From Halorubrum sp. 2020YC2 (GTDB lineage: Archaea; Halobacteriota; Halobacteria; Halobacteriales; Haloferacaceae): 64,000 nt of DNA. Position 1 is the stretch's first letter. Each line of letters starts with the position of its first letter. The notes beneath the pieces are model-generated. The model did no database searches. It saw only the letters and a program-made list of their open reading frames with translations, and had not been told where the DNA came from. Where the stretch lies: positions 2,418,001 to 2,482,000 of the forward strand of contig NZ_CP076019.1 in NCBI RefSeq assembly GCF_018623055.1. Direction: 5' to 3'. Positions 7,831-15,911 of the stretch are shown piece by piece. A program made the position numbers and the translations under genes.

Positions 7831-8831
7831 CCGGAAAACTGGGTCCCGACGCGCTCGCGGCGGCGCTCGCGGCGACCGGCGCGGCCGACGACGCCGTGAC
7901 GCAGGGACCGGCCTACGGCGAGGACGCGGCCGCGATCGATCTCGCCGGCGCGGGGGAGACGCTCGTCGTCGCGGCCGACCCCCTGTCGCTGGCCGCGGAG
8001 TCGGTCGGAACGTTAGCGGTCCACGTCGCCTGCAACGACGTCGCCGCGAGCGGCGCCGACCCGCGGTGGCTCACGCACACGCTCTTTTTGCCCGACGACG
8101 ACCCCGACCGCCTCCGGACCGTCGTCGAGCAGGTCGACGCGACCGCGCGCGACCTCGGCTGCGCGGTCGTCGGCGGGCACACCGAGGTGCTCGACGCCCT
8201 CGACCGCCCGCTCTGTGCGATGACCGCCATGGGAACGACGGACCGCTTCGCGTCGAGCGGCGGCGCCGAGCCGGGCGACCGGCTCCTGCTCACCAAGGGG
8301 GCGGCGATCGAGGCGACCGCGATCCTCGCGACCGACTTCCGCGAGGAGTGCCGGGAGGCGGGCGTCCCGGCCGCGACGCTCGACGCCGCCGCCGGGTTCC
8401 TCGACGAGGTGAGCGTCGTGCCCGACGCGGCCGCGGTCCGCGACGCCGCGACCGCGCTCCACGACCCGACCGAGGGCGGCGTGGCGACCGCGCTCGTCGA
8501 GACCGCGTCCGCGAGCGGGGCCGCCCTCGCCGTCGAGCGCGACGCGGTCCCGGTCCGGCCCGAGACCCGCGCCTGCTGTGACGCGCTCGGCGTCGACCCC
8601 CTCGCGGCGTTCGGCTCGGGCGCGCTGCTGGCGGCTGTCCCGCCGGACCGGGTCGACGACGCGCTCGGCGCGCTCGACGCGGCCGGGATCGAGGGGGCGG
8701 AGATCGGCGTCGTCGAGGCCGCCGAGGGGGGCGAGGCGGCGGGCACCGTTCGAATCGACGGAGAGCCCCTGACTGAGCCGCCCCGAGACGAGCTGTACCC
8801 CCTCTGGGAGGCGCGCGACGCGGGGGCGTAG
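7827..8831 (+). CDS. AIR synthase (PurM)-related ATP-binding protein, HypE/ThiL-like
   Basis: A 334-residue protein of the PurM/HypE/SelD/ThiL superfamily: N-terminal GPAYGEDAAAIDL (ATP/Mg loop), AVHVACNDVAASGADPRWL, GGHTEVL, then a C-terminal domain with DPTEGGVATAL. I start at the ATG overlapping the AlaX stop; a 5-codon longer form starts inside alaX. Haloarchaeal homologues are often annotated as HypE-like, but no hydrogenase genes are nearby. The reaction is unknown; the superfamily activates an oxygen or carboxylate with ATP. Coupling to an editing protein is notable. Confidence 0.85.
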   Translation: MTGKLGPDALAAALAATGAADDAVTQGPAYGEDAAAIDLAGAGETLVVAADPLSLAAESVGTLAVHVACNDVAASGADPRWLTHTLFLPDDDPDRLRTVVEQVDATARDLGCAVVGGHTEVLDALDRPLCAMTAMGTTDRFASSGGAEPGDRLLLTKGAAIEATAILATDFREECREAGVPAATLDAAAGFLDEVSVVPDAAAVRDAATALHDPTEGGVATALVETASASGAALAVERDAVPVRPETRACCDALGVDPLAAFGSGALLAAVPPDRVDDALGALDAAGIEGAEIGVVEAAEGGEAAGTVRIDGEPLTEPPRDELYPLWEARDAGA

Positions 8832-8917
8832 GGCGCGTCGGCGCCGGTCGGGATCGGTCGGCCGAGGCGACCCCGGCGATCGCTCACCTTTTTCGGTGAG
8901 GGACCGAAGGCGGTGAC

Positions 8918-10099
8918 ATGACCGGAGCACGCGTCGGCTCGGCGCTCACCGACGAGCAGGTGGCGGTCCGCGACCTCGTCCGCGAGTTCGCGGCCGAGGA
9001 GGTCCGACCGACGGCCGCGGCGGCGGACGAGACGGAGACGTTCCCGGAGGGGGTGTGGGACGGGCTGGCGGAGCTGGGCCTGACCGGGCTGACCGTCCCC
9101 GAGGAGTACGGCGGGTTCGGCGCCGACGAGACGACCTACGCGGTCGTCAACGAGGCGCTGGCCCACGGGTCGCTCGCGGTCGCGACCGCGCTGTCGGTCC
9201 ACTGCCTCGCGACCTCCTGTCTCGCGGAGTTCGGCAGTGAGGCCCAGCGCGAGGCGTGGCTCCCGGAGATGGCGGAGACCGGCCGGCCGGTCGGGATGTT
9301 CTGCCTCTCCGAGCCGCAGGCGGGGTCGAACCCCGCCCAGATGTCGACGACCGCGACGTACGACCCCGAAGCGGACGAGTACGTCCTGAACGGCGAAAAG
9401 CAGTGGATCACGAACGGGCAGCGGGGCGGGGTGGCTATCGTCTTCGCGAAGGCCGCGCGCGGGGACGACGCCGACTCTGACGACGCCGACGACGCGATCA
9501 CCCAGTTCCTCGTCCCGGCCGACACGGACGGGTTCGAGGTCGGCAAGAAGGAGGAGAAGCTCGGGCTGCGCGCCTCGGACACGACCGGGATCACCTTCGA
9601 CGGCTGTCGGGTCCCGGCGGAGAACCGGCTCACAGAGGAGGGGAAGGGGCTCTCCGCGGCCTTCCGGACGCTCACCGAGGGCCGGATCGGCATCGCGGCG
9701 CAGGCGGTCGGGGTCGCGCAGGCCGCGCTCGACGAGGCGGAGTCGTACGCCGAGGAGCGCGAGCAGTTCGACCGGCCGATCGCTGACATCCAGACGATCC
9801 GGCACAAGATCGCGGAGATGTCGACCGACGTGTCGGCCGCGCGGCTGCTCGTCCGCGAGGCGTGCCGGCAGGCGGAGGCGGGCGAGGACTACCGCGTCGC
9901 CGCCTCGAGGGCGAAGTACCGCGCCAGCGAGGCCGCCATGTCCGTGACGAACGAGGCGGTCCAGATCCACGGCGGCTACGGCTACACGACCGAGTTCGAC
10001 GTCGAGCGGTTCTACCGCGACGCGAAGATCACGGAGATATACGAGGGGACGACCGAGGTCCAGAAGACGATCATCGCCCGGGGGGTGTTCGGCGAGTGA
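8918..10099 (+). CDS. Acyl-CoA dehydrogenase
   Basis: A 393-residue FAD-dependent acyl-CoA dehydrogenase of usual length. It shows LTVPEEYGGFGAD, the FAD-binding FCLSEPQAGSNP and WITNGQRGG, the RIGIAAQAVGVAQAAL helix, QIHGGYGYTTEF, and the C-terminal ITEIYEGTTEVQ carrying the expected catalytic glutamate region. It oxidises acyl-CoA in beta-oxidation or branched-chain amino-acid breakdown; chain-length preference is unknown. It overlaps the following HAD gene by 4 bases (GTGA). A TTTTTCGG stretch about 30 bases upstream may be part of its promoter. Confidence 0.93.
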   Translation: MTGARVGSALTDEQVAVRDLVREFAAEEVRPTAAAADETETFPEGVWDGLAELGLTGLTVPEEYGGFGADETTYAVVNEALAHGSLAVATALSVHCLATSCLAEFGSEAQREAWLPEMAETGRPVGMFCLSEPQAGSNPAQMSTTATYDPEADEYVLNGEKQWITNGQRGGVAIVFAKAARGDDADSDDADDAITQFLVPADTDGFEVGKKEEKLGLRASDTTGITFDGCRVPAENRLTEEGKGLSAAFRTLTEGRIGIAAQAVGVAQAALDEAESYAEEREQFDRPIADIQTIRHKIAEMSTDVSAARLLVREACRQAEAGEDYRVAASRAKYRASEAAMSVTNEAVQIHGGYGYTTEFDVERFYRDAKITEIYEGTTEVQKTIIARGVFGE

Positions 10100-10716
10100 G
10101 CGACGGCGGCCCCCCTCGCCCCGTCGACTACGACGCGGTCGTCTACGACCTCGACGGCACGCTCGTCCGGCTCGCGGTCGACTGGGACGCCGTCGCGGAC
10201 GCGGTCCTCGACGTGTACGCCGAGCGCGCGCTCATCCCGCCGACCGAGGAGCTGTGGGACCTGCTCGGCGCGGCCGACGAGTACGGGATCCGGCCGGAGG
10301 TCGAGGCGGCCATCGCGGACCACGAGCGGACCGGCGCCCGCGAGTCCACGCGGCTCCCGCTCGGGGACGGGCTCGCGGCCGGGAGCGGCGGCGACGCGGG
10401 GGGCGAGTCGGGCACGGCCGCCGACCCCGCTCGCTCCCACCCGCCCGCCGGCGTCTGCTCGCTCAACTGCGAGGAGGCGTGCCGGATCGCGGTCGAGACG
10501 CACAGGCTCGGCGAGGCGCTCGTCTCCGACGCCATCGTCGGCCGCGACACCGTCGAGACCCACAAGCCGGACCCCGAGTCGCTGCTCGCCGCGGTCGACC
10601 GGCTCGGGGCCGTCCCGGAAGACGCGCTGTTCGTGGGCGACTCGCGGAGCGACGCGGTCACCGCCGAGCGCGCCGGCGTCGAGTTCGCGTGGGTCTCGGA
10701 CCTACTCAACGAGTAA
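10096..10716 (+). CDS. HAD-superfamily hydrolase
   Basis: A 206-residue HAD phosphatase-like protein starting at the GTG that overlaps the acyl-CoA dehydrogenase stop. Motif I is VVYDLDGTLVRL, the lysine is in ETHKPDP and motif IV is FVGDSRSD. A low-complexity acidic G/A/S linker (about residues 95-115) interrupts the cap region. The substrate is unknown. Translational coupling with the upstream gene suggests co-expression rather than a shared pathway. Confidence 0.8.
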   Translation: MSDGGPPRPVDYDAVVYDLDGTLVRLAVDWDAVADAVLDVYAERALIPPTEELWDLLGAADEYGIRPEVEAAIADHERTGARESTRLPLGDGLAAGSGGDAGGESGTAADPARSHPPAGVCSLNCEEACRIAVETHRLGEALVSDAIVGRDTVETHKPDPESLLAAVDRLGAVPEDALFVGDSRSDAVTAERAGVEFAWVSDLLNE

Positions 10717-10749
10717 CACGCGCCGAGAAGGGAGCGCTGTCGACCGCCT

Positions 10750-11160
10750 TTAATCGCCTTTTTCCGCTTCGTCGTCCGTGTCGTCAGCGTCGACGCCGTC
10801 GTCTGCGTCAGCTCCATCGTCAGCGTCGACGCCGTCGTCACCGCCCGCGCCGTCGTCGCTCTCGTCAGGCTCTCCGCCGCCGTCACTGCCCGCGCCGCCG
10901 TCGCCGGCCTCGGCCCGCTTCGCGTACAGCGCGACGGCGACCGCGGTGATGAACCAGATGGGGGCGCCGACCCGGACCGCGAACGCGGCGCGCGCGCCCC
11001 ACGAGTCCAGCGTCACGAGCGTCGACAGCAGGGCCGCGGCGGGGGCGCCGACGAGGATGGTGACGACGAACGTCGTCTGCATCACCCACGCGTAGTCGAC
11101 CCCCTCGTACTCGGCCCGCTCGACTGGTTGCACGGGACGAGTTCCGCGTCGGAGCGGCAA
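10750..11160 (-). CDS. Two-TM membrane protein with acidic repeat tail (DUF5822-like)
   Basis: A 136-residue protein: a short N terminus (VQPVERAEYEGVDYAW), two membrane helices (VMQTTFVVTILVGAPAAALL and APIWFITAVAVALYAKR), then a ~50-residue tail made of near-tandem DDGVDADDG units. From memory it resembles the haloarchaeal DUF5822 family. The acidic tail, encoded by a GC-rich direct repeat at 10775-10860, is likely to vary in length between strains. The function is unknown. Confidence 0.7.
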   Translation of the reverse strand: MPLRRGTRPVQPVERAEYEGVDYAWVMQTTFVVTILVGAPAAALLSTLVTLDSWGARAAFAVRVGAPIWFITAVAVALYAKRAEAGDGGAGSDGGGEPDESDDGAGGDDGVDADDGADADDGVDADDTDDEAEKGD

Positions 11161-11283
11161 ATCGGTGGCGGTCGCCGCCGCGGCGGTCGGTCGCGCCGGC
11201 GCCGGACGCAGCGGTGACCGCGCCGCCGCGCTCGCTTTCCGGTTCCCGACGATTTTACGGCGTCGCGCGGGTGACTCCGAGGC

Positions 11284-12090
11284 ATGACCACGACCCGGGG
11301 ACTCCGAGACGACGACGAGCCGATCACGATGCTGACCGCCTACGACGCCCCGACAGCGGCGGTCGTCGACGAGGCCGGCATCGACGTCGTCCTCGTCGGG
11401 GACAGCATGGGCAACGCCGCCCTCGGCTACGACTCCACGCTCCCCGTGACGTTCGACGAGGTCGCGAGCCGGACCGCGGCGGTCGCGCGCGCGACCGAGG
11501 ACGCCTTAGTCGTCGCGGACATGCCGTTCCTCTCGTTCGGCGTCGAGGAGGCCGAGTCCGTGCGGAACGCGGGCCGCCTGCTGAAGGAGGCGAACGCGGA
11601 CGCGGTGAAAATCGAGAGCGGCCCGCACACCGTCTCGACCACGCGCCGCATGACGGAGGTCGGGATTCCGGTGATGGCGCACCTCGGCTTGACCCCCCAG
11701 CACGTGAACCGGCTCGGCGGTTACACCAGACAGGGGACCGAGCAGGACGCCGCCGAGGAGATAATCGAGCTGGCGGGCGAGCACGCCGACGCCGGGGCGT
11801 TCGCGCTCGTGTTGGAGCACGTCCCGGCGAACCTCGCGGGCGCGGTGACCGAGGCCCTCGAAATCCCGACGATCGGCATCGGCGCGGGCCCCGACTGCGA
11901 CGGGCAGGTGCTGGTGATCAACGACGCGGTCGGTCTCGGGGAGTGGTCGCCGCCGTTCGCGGAGCAGTTCGGCGACGTCCGCGGGGAGATGGTCGACGCG
12001 GTCGAGGCGTACGGGGAGGCGGTGACGAGCGGCGAGTTCCCCGCCGAGGAGCACTCGCACGTCGAGGAGGAGCTAGAGGACCTGTACTGA
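11284..12090 (+). CDS. panB: 3-methyl-2-oxobutanoate hydroxymethyltransferase
   Basis: A 268-residue ketopantoate hydroxymethyltransferase, the usual length. Landmarks are ITMLTAYDAPTA, DVVLVGDSMGN, LVVADMPFLSFG, the substrate lysine in ADAVKIESG, VMAHLGLTPQHVN and IGIGAGPDCDGQVLV. It makes ketopantoate for coenzyme A biosynthesis in the cytosol, using 2-oxoisovalerate and a C1-loaded folate or pterin. GATTTTACGG about 30 bases before the ATG is a probable TATA element. No other CoA-pathway gene is adjacent. Confidence 0.95.
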   Translation: MTTTRGLRDDDEPITMLTAYDAPTAAVVDEAGIDVVLVGDSMGNAALGYDSTLPVTFDEVASRTAAVARATEDALVVADMPFLSFGVEEAESVRNAGRLLKEANADAVKIESGPHTVSTTRRMTEVGIPVMAHLGLTPQHVNRLGGYTRQGTEQDAAEEIIELAGEHADAGAFALVLEHVPANLAGAVTEALEIPTIGIGAGPDCDGQVLVINDAVGLGEWSPPFAEQFGDVRGEMVDAVEAYGEAVTSGEFPAEEHSHVEEELEDLY

Positions 12091-12134
12091 TCCGCGCCGA
12101 CCGCGGCGTGCGCGACGGCCGACTCGGCCGCGGC

Positions 12135-13016
12135 TCAGACCGGGAGGAACCCGAGGACGGCCGGCAGTTCGCTCGGGTCCACCTGCGTCACCGTGACGTA
12201 GAGGGCGGTGAACAGCACGGCGTTGTGGAGGCCGTGGAGCAGCGCGGGGACGACGAGGTTCTCGGTGTACTCGTACACCGCGCCGAACACGAGGCTCGGG
12301 ACGAAGAGGATGGAGACGGTCGTCAGCCGGGCGGAGAGCCCGCCGGTCAGGGCCATCACGTGGATGGTCGCGAAGATGGCGGCCGAGAGCAGGATCGAGG
12401 GGGCCGCCGGCAGCGACTCGCGGAGCCGCCCCTGGACGACACCGCGGTAGAGGATTTCCTCGCAGGGACCGATGACGAGGAACGACGCGGCGATGAAAAG
12501 CGGGATGATCGCCGGGTTCCCCATCGCCAGTTCCGCGCTCTGGTTCGACGCGGTCTCCGTGCCGAGCAGCTGGACGATACTCGAGACCACGAGGATCAGG
12601 ATTAAGATTACGACCCAGCTGCCGAGCACGATCCCGACCTCCTTGAGGCTCGGCACCCGGACGCCGAGATACGAGACGATCCCCTCGCGGTCGAAGCCGC
12701 GCCACGCGAGGTAGCCGACCGCCAGCCCGCCGAAGGCGACGTACTGGCCGAAGATCAGCGTGAGGACGACGTTCGCGGTCAGGGAGAGGCCCCCCTCGAC
12801 GACCGCGTCGATCGCGAAGACCGCGACCCCGCTCGCCAGCGCGATCACCGGTCCGAGCACGCCGAGGAGCAGCGCGGCCGCGACGGCCCGTCCCGGGGAC
12901 CCGCCGGCCCGTTCCGACCCGCCCGCGTCGTCGGAGACGGGGTCCGGGTCGACCTCGTCGAACTCGTCGCGGACCCCGCCGTCCGGGGTCAGGTCGCCGC
13001 TGGAGGGATCTGTCAT
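12135..13016 (-). CDS. CPBP-family intramembrane glutamic endopeptidase
   Basis: A 293-residue membrane protein with a ~45-residue acidic N terminus and about seven hydrophobic helices. The CAAX-protease/bacteriocin-processing motifs are present: EEILYRG (EExxxR), FATIHVM (FxxxH) and a final HGLHNAVLF. These residues build the intramembrane active site. The targets in haloarchaea are unknown; relatives process prenylated or signal-like peptides. It is divergent from neighbours and likely monocistronic. Confidence 0.88.
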   Translation of the reverse strand: MTDPSSGDLTPDGGVRDEFDEVDPDPVSDDAGGSERAGGSPGRAVAAALLLGVLGPVIALASGVAVFAIDAVVEGGLSLTANVVLTLIFGQYVAFGGLAVGYLAWRGFDREGIVSYLGVRVPSLKEVGIVLGSWVVILILILVVSSIVQLLGTETASNQSAELAMGNPAIIPLFIAASFLVIGPCEEILYRGVVQGRLRESLPAAPSILLSAAIFATIHVMALTGGLSARLTTVSILFVPSLVFGAVYEYTENLVVPALLHGLHNAVLFTALYVTVTQVDPSELPAVLGFLPV

Positions 13017-13100
13017 TGCTTCGCGTAGGGCCCGCCCAGCAAAATGGTTGTCCGTGTCGGAAGCCGGCGGGCGGCTACGGCGGGACCGCGCGGACCGGGA

Positions 13101-13697
13101 TCACCGGTGGAGCAGTTCGTACCACAGCACCGCGGTGACGGCCCTCCCGTCGCGCAGTTCGTCGTCGACGACCGCGGCGAGCAGGTCGTCGTACGGCACC
13201 GTCTCGACCGCGATCGACTCGTTGTGGTCTAAGTCGCGGTCCGCGGTCGGCTCGCAGCCGGTCGCCAGCACGTGGTGGTGGACCGCGTTCGCCATCCCGT
13301 TCGTCGGCTCCACGGTCGTCAGCCGCTCGAACGAGTCGGCCTCGTAGCCCGTCTCCTCCGCGAGTTCGCGCGCCGCGGCGCGCTCTATCGCCTCCGTCGT
13401 CGGGTCCTCGGCGTCCGCCCCGTCGCCCGCCGCGCCGTCGTCCGGCTCCATCGTTCCGGCCGGGATCCCGCGGTTCACCCGACCGACGGCCTGTCGCCAC
13501 TCGTCGATGACCACGACGTCGCCGTCGGGCGTCAGCGGGAGCACTACGACCGCCGGCGGCTCGTCGACGTAGTGGAACCCGTCGGTCTCGCCGCCCGGGA
13601 ACCGAACCTCGTCCCGGCGCACGTCGAAGCCGGGGCAGCCGTAGTCGATGTCGCTGTCGAGCGTCTCCCACGCGAGGTCGGCGGCTGGGTCGTCCAT
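13101..13697 (-). CDS. NUDIX hydrolase
   Basis: A 198-residue NUDIX protein. The NUDIX box reads G...(insert)...ERAAARELAEETGYEAD, with the REx2EExG core intact and an acidic insertion of about 15 residues between the conserved glycine and the helix. YVDEPPAVVVLPLTPDGDVVVIDEWRQA resembles ADP-ribose pyrophosphatase-like members, but substrate cannot be set from sequence. I chose the ATG at 13697, which gives a normal N terminus; an ATG 8 codons upstream is possible. Confidence 0.85.
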   Translation of the reverse strand: MDDPAADLAWETLDSDIDYGCPGFDVRRDEVRFPGGETDGFHYVDEPPAVVVLPLTPDGDVVVIDEWRQAVGRVNRGIPAGTMEPDDGAAGDGADAEDPTTEAIERAAARELAEETGYEADSFERLTTVEPTNGMANAVHHHVLATGCEPTADRDLDHNESIAVETVPYDDLLAAVVDDELRDGRAVTAVLWYELLHR

Positions 13698-13778
13698 GGA
13701 TCGCGGTGGTCGCTCGCGCACCTAAACCCCCGCACTCGGCGGGGGCGTCGCTCGCCCGGAGGGCCGCCGGCGGGGACG

Positions 13779-14234
13779 CTACTCCGCGGACGCGTCTCGC
13801 TGGCGGTCGCGAACCTCGTCGACCGCGAGGCGCGCGAGCGCGCCGGCGACCCACGCGAGCGTCCCCAGCGCGAGGGCCTCGACGCCGACGAACACGAGCC
13901 CGTCGAGTCCGAGGAGCGCGGCGACGCGCTCGCCGAGGGGTCGCCCCGAGAGCCCGAGCAGGTAGTGGTCGGCGTTGCTCCCGAGCAGCGCGCCGTATAC
14001 GGAGAGCCACGCGAGCGCGACCCCGGCGCCTCGGTAGGCGACGCCCGCGGTCACGAGGACGCCGAGGACCGCGGCGTCGAACGCGAGGAACACCACCCCG
14101 CCGGCGTGAGCGAAGACGCCCAGCGCGTAGGCGGCGAAGGAGGTCAAAAAGAGCAGCGGCGGCACAAGGAGTCGGTACCGACGCGGCGAGCCGTTCGGGG
14201 TCGAGCCGAGGAGGAGGCGGCGAGCGAGGGACAC
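13779..14234 (-). CDS. Predicted four-TM membrane protein
   Basis: A 151-residue hydrophobic protein with about four membrane helices and a short charged C terminus (RLAVDEVRDRQRDASAE). I do not recognise the family. I prefer the GTG at 14234 (starting SLARRLLLG): a TATA-like TTTATCAC reads on this strand about 26 bases upstream, and the longer ATG at 14300 would overlap the 3' end of dinB. HADHYLLG-like motifs seen in some small regulators are absent. The function is unknown. Confidence 0.65.
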   Translation of the reverse strand: MSLARRLLLGSTPNGSPRRYRLLVPPLLFLTSFAAYALGVFAHAGGVVFLAFDAAVLGVLVTAGVAYRGAGVALAWLSVYGALLGSNADHYLLGLSGRPLGERVAALLGLDGLVFVGVEALALGTLAWVAGALARLAVDEVRDRQRDASAE

Positions 14235-14283
14235 GCGCCCGAATCGTCTCGACTCCGTGATAAATCCACGCGTCGAGCGCGAC

Positions 14284-15729
14284 TCACGACCAGTCGCCAA
14301 GCGACGCCTGTCCGTCGCCGGTCCGGCGCTCGGCGTCGCCCCCCGGCGCGTCGCCCTCCGCGGTCGGCTCCCCGTCGACCCAGTCGGTGAGCTTCCCGCC
14401 GTCGCCGTCGGTGGCAGTCCTCCGCCCCTCCGGCCCGGGGGGCCGATCGGCCGCGCCCTCGCGCTCGCTCCCGTTCCCCTCGCCCGGTTCGAAGCCGCCG
14501 AGCGTCGCCTGGTCGGTCTCCGCGAAGTCGAGCTTGGAGACGCGCACGCCGAGCTTCCGGACCCGGGCCTCGTCGAACTCCCCCAGCAGGTCGAGCGCCA
14601 CCTCCTCGACGAGGTCCGGGTCGTCGACGGGACCGGGGAGGCTCCGGGCGCGAGTGTTGACGTCGAACGGCGGCTCGACCGCCTTGATCCCGATCGTGCG
14701 GTAGAGGCAGCCCCGCTCGCGGGCGCGGCGGGCCACGTCGGCGGCGAGCGCCGACACCGTCTCCCGCTTCGTCGCCTCGTCGGCGGTCGTCGGCAGCGCC
14801 GACTCGCGCGAGAGGCTCTTCGGGAGGCCGGTCGGCGTCACCTCGCGGTCGTCGTCGCCCGCGGCGCGTCTGGACAGCTCCGGGCCGCGCTCGCCAAGCT
14901 CCGCGGCGAGGCGGTCGCGGTCGGCGGCGGCCAGGTCGCCGGCCGTCTCGATCCCCAGCTCCGCCAGCGTGTCCTCGGTCACCGGGCCGACGCCGTGGAC
15001 GTCGGCGGTCGGCAGCGGCGCGAGGAACTCCGCGACCGTCCCCGGCGGCACGACGACCAGCCCGTCGGGCTTGTCGGCGTCGCTGGCGACCTTCGCGGCC
15101 GACATGTTCGGCGCGACGCCGACGCTCGCCGGCACCCCGGCCTCGCGCTCGATGCGCTGTTTGACGTGGCGGGCGTACCCCTCCGCGAGCGTCCGCGCCG
15201 ACGCGGGCCCGGCGGCGGTGCTGGGCGAGGGGTCGTCGCCGTCGCCCGCGGCCGTCCACGCGGTCCGGTCGGTGACGTCGAGGTACGCCTCGTCGATGCT
15301 CACCTCGCGGCGGGTGTCGGCGCAGTCGCGCAGCACCGCCTTCACCTCGCCGGCCACGTCCTCGTAGAAGTCGAGGTCGACCGGGACGTACCGCCCGGTC
15401 TCCCCCGGGTCCGGCGCGTCCGGGTCGTCGGGGTCGGCGTCGGCGCGGCGGGGGAGCAGCTCTAACGCCTTCGAGATGGGCATCGCGCTCTCGACGCCGA
15501 ACGCGCGGGCCTCGTAGCTCGCCGTCGCGACCGCGCCGATCGACTCGCCCGGCTCGTACCCCATCCCGACCACGACGGGCTCGCCCGCGAGTTCGGGGCG
15601 GCGCAGCCGCTCGCAGGAGGCGTAAAAGCAGTCCATATCGACGTGACAGACGACGCGGTCGGGCGCGTCGTCGTCCCCGCCGCCGGCGCCGGGGAGCGTC
15701 TCCCCGGCACCGGGCGTCCCGCCGCTCAT
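14284..15729 (-). CDS. dinB: DNA polymerase IV (Y-family translesion polymerase)
   Basis: A 481-residue Y-family polymerase. Catalytic carboxylates are in CHVDMDCFYASCE and in SIDEAYLDVT. The thumb region contains the HhH-like LPTADVHGVGPVTEDTL, and the little finger has LPKSLSRESALP. It is longer than bacterial DinB owing to acidic haloarchaeal insertions and a ~70-residue charged linker near the C terminus. The extreme C terminus, QASLGDWS, looks like a PCNA-interacting (PIP) peptide. It bypasses damaged bases, which suits a sunlight-exposed halophile. Confidence 0.93.
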   Translation of the reverse strand: MSGGTPGAGETLPGAGGGDDDAPDRVVCHVDMDCFYASCERLRRPELAGEPVVVGMGYEPGESIGAVATASYEARAFGVESAMPISKALELLPRRADADPDDPDAPDPGETGRYVPVDLDFYEDVAGEVKAVLRDCADTRREVSIDEAYLDVTDRTAWTAAGDGDDPSPSTAAGPASARTLAEGYARHVKQRIEREAGVPASVGVAPNMSAAKVASDADKPDGLVVVPPGTVAEFLAPLPTADVHGVGPVTEDTLAELGIETAGDLAAADRDRLAAELGERGPELSRRAAGDDDREVTPTGLPKSLSRESALPTTADEATKRETVSALAADVARRARERGCLYRTIGIKAVEPPFDVNTRARSLPGPVDDPDLVEEVALDLLGEFDEARVRKLGVRVSKLDFAETDQATLGGFEPGEGNGSEREGAADRPPGPEGRRTATDGDGGKLTDWVDGEPTAEGDAPGGDAERRTGDGQASLGDWS

Positions 15730-15911
15730 CGCGTTCGGCTCCGCGCTCCGCGGACTTAAGAATCCGCCACGCGCGCCGGAACCGAACGCGAACCGCCTTC
15801 GCCCCGATCTCGGCCGCTCTCGGCGCGGCTCGGGACGGTCGTCCCCCGCTCAGATCCAGATCCGATAGCCGGGGCGGTAGTCGTTTATTCCGCGCGCCCG
15901 TTAATCTCCGT

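Noticed and set aside
10775-10860. DNA direct repeat as a mobile or regulatory repeat
   Set aside because: It is the coding repeat of the DDGVDADDG tail of the DUF5822-like protein.
11214-12605. A 463-residue reading antisense to the CPBP gene and out of frame with panB
   Set aside because: Composition is almost only R, G, D and A; both real genes are clear in other frames.
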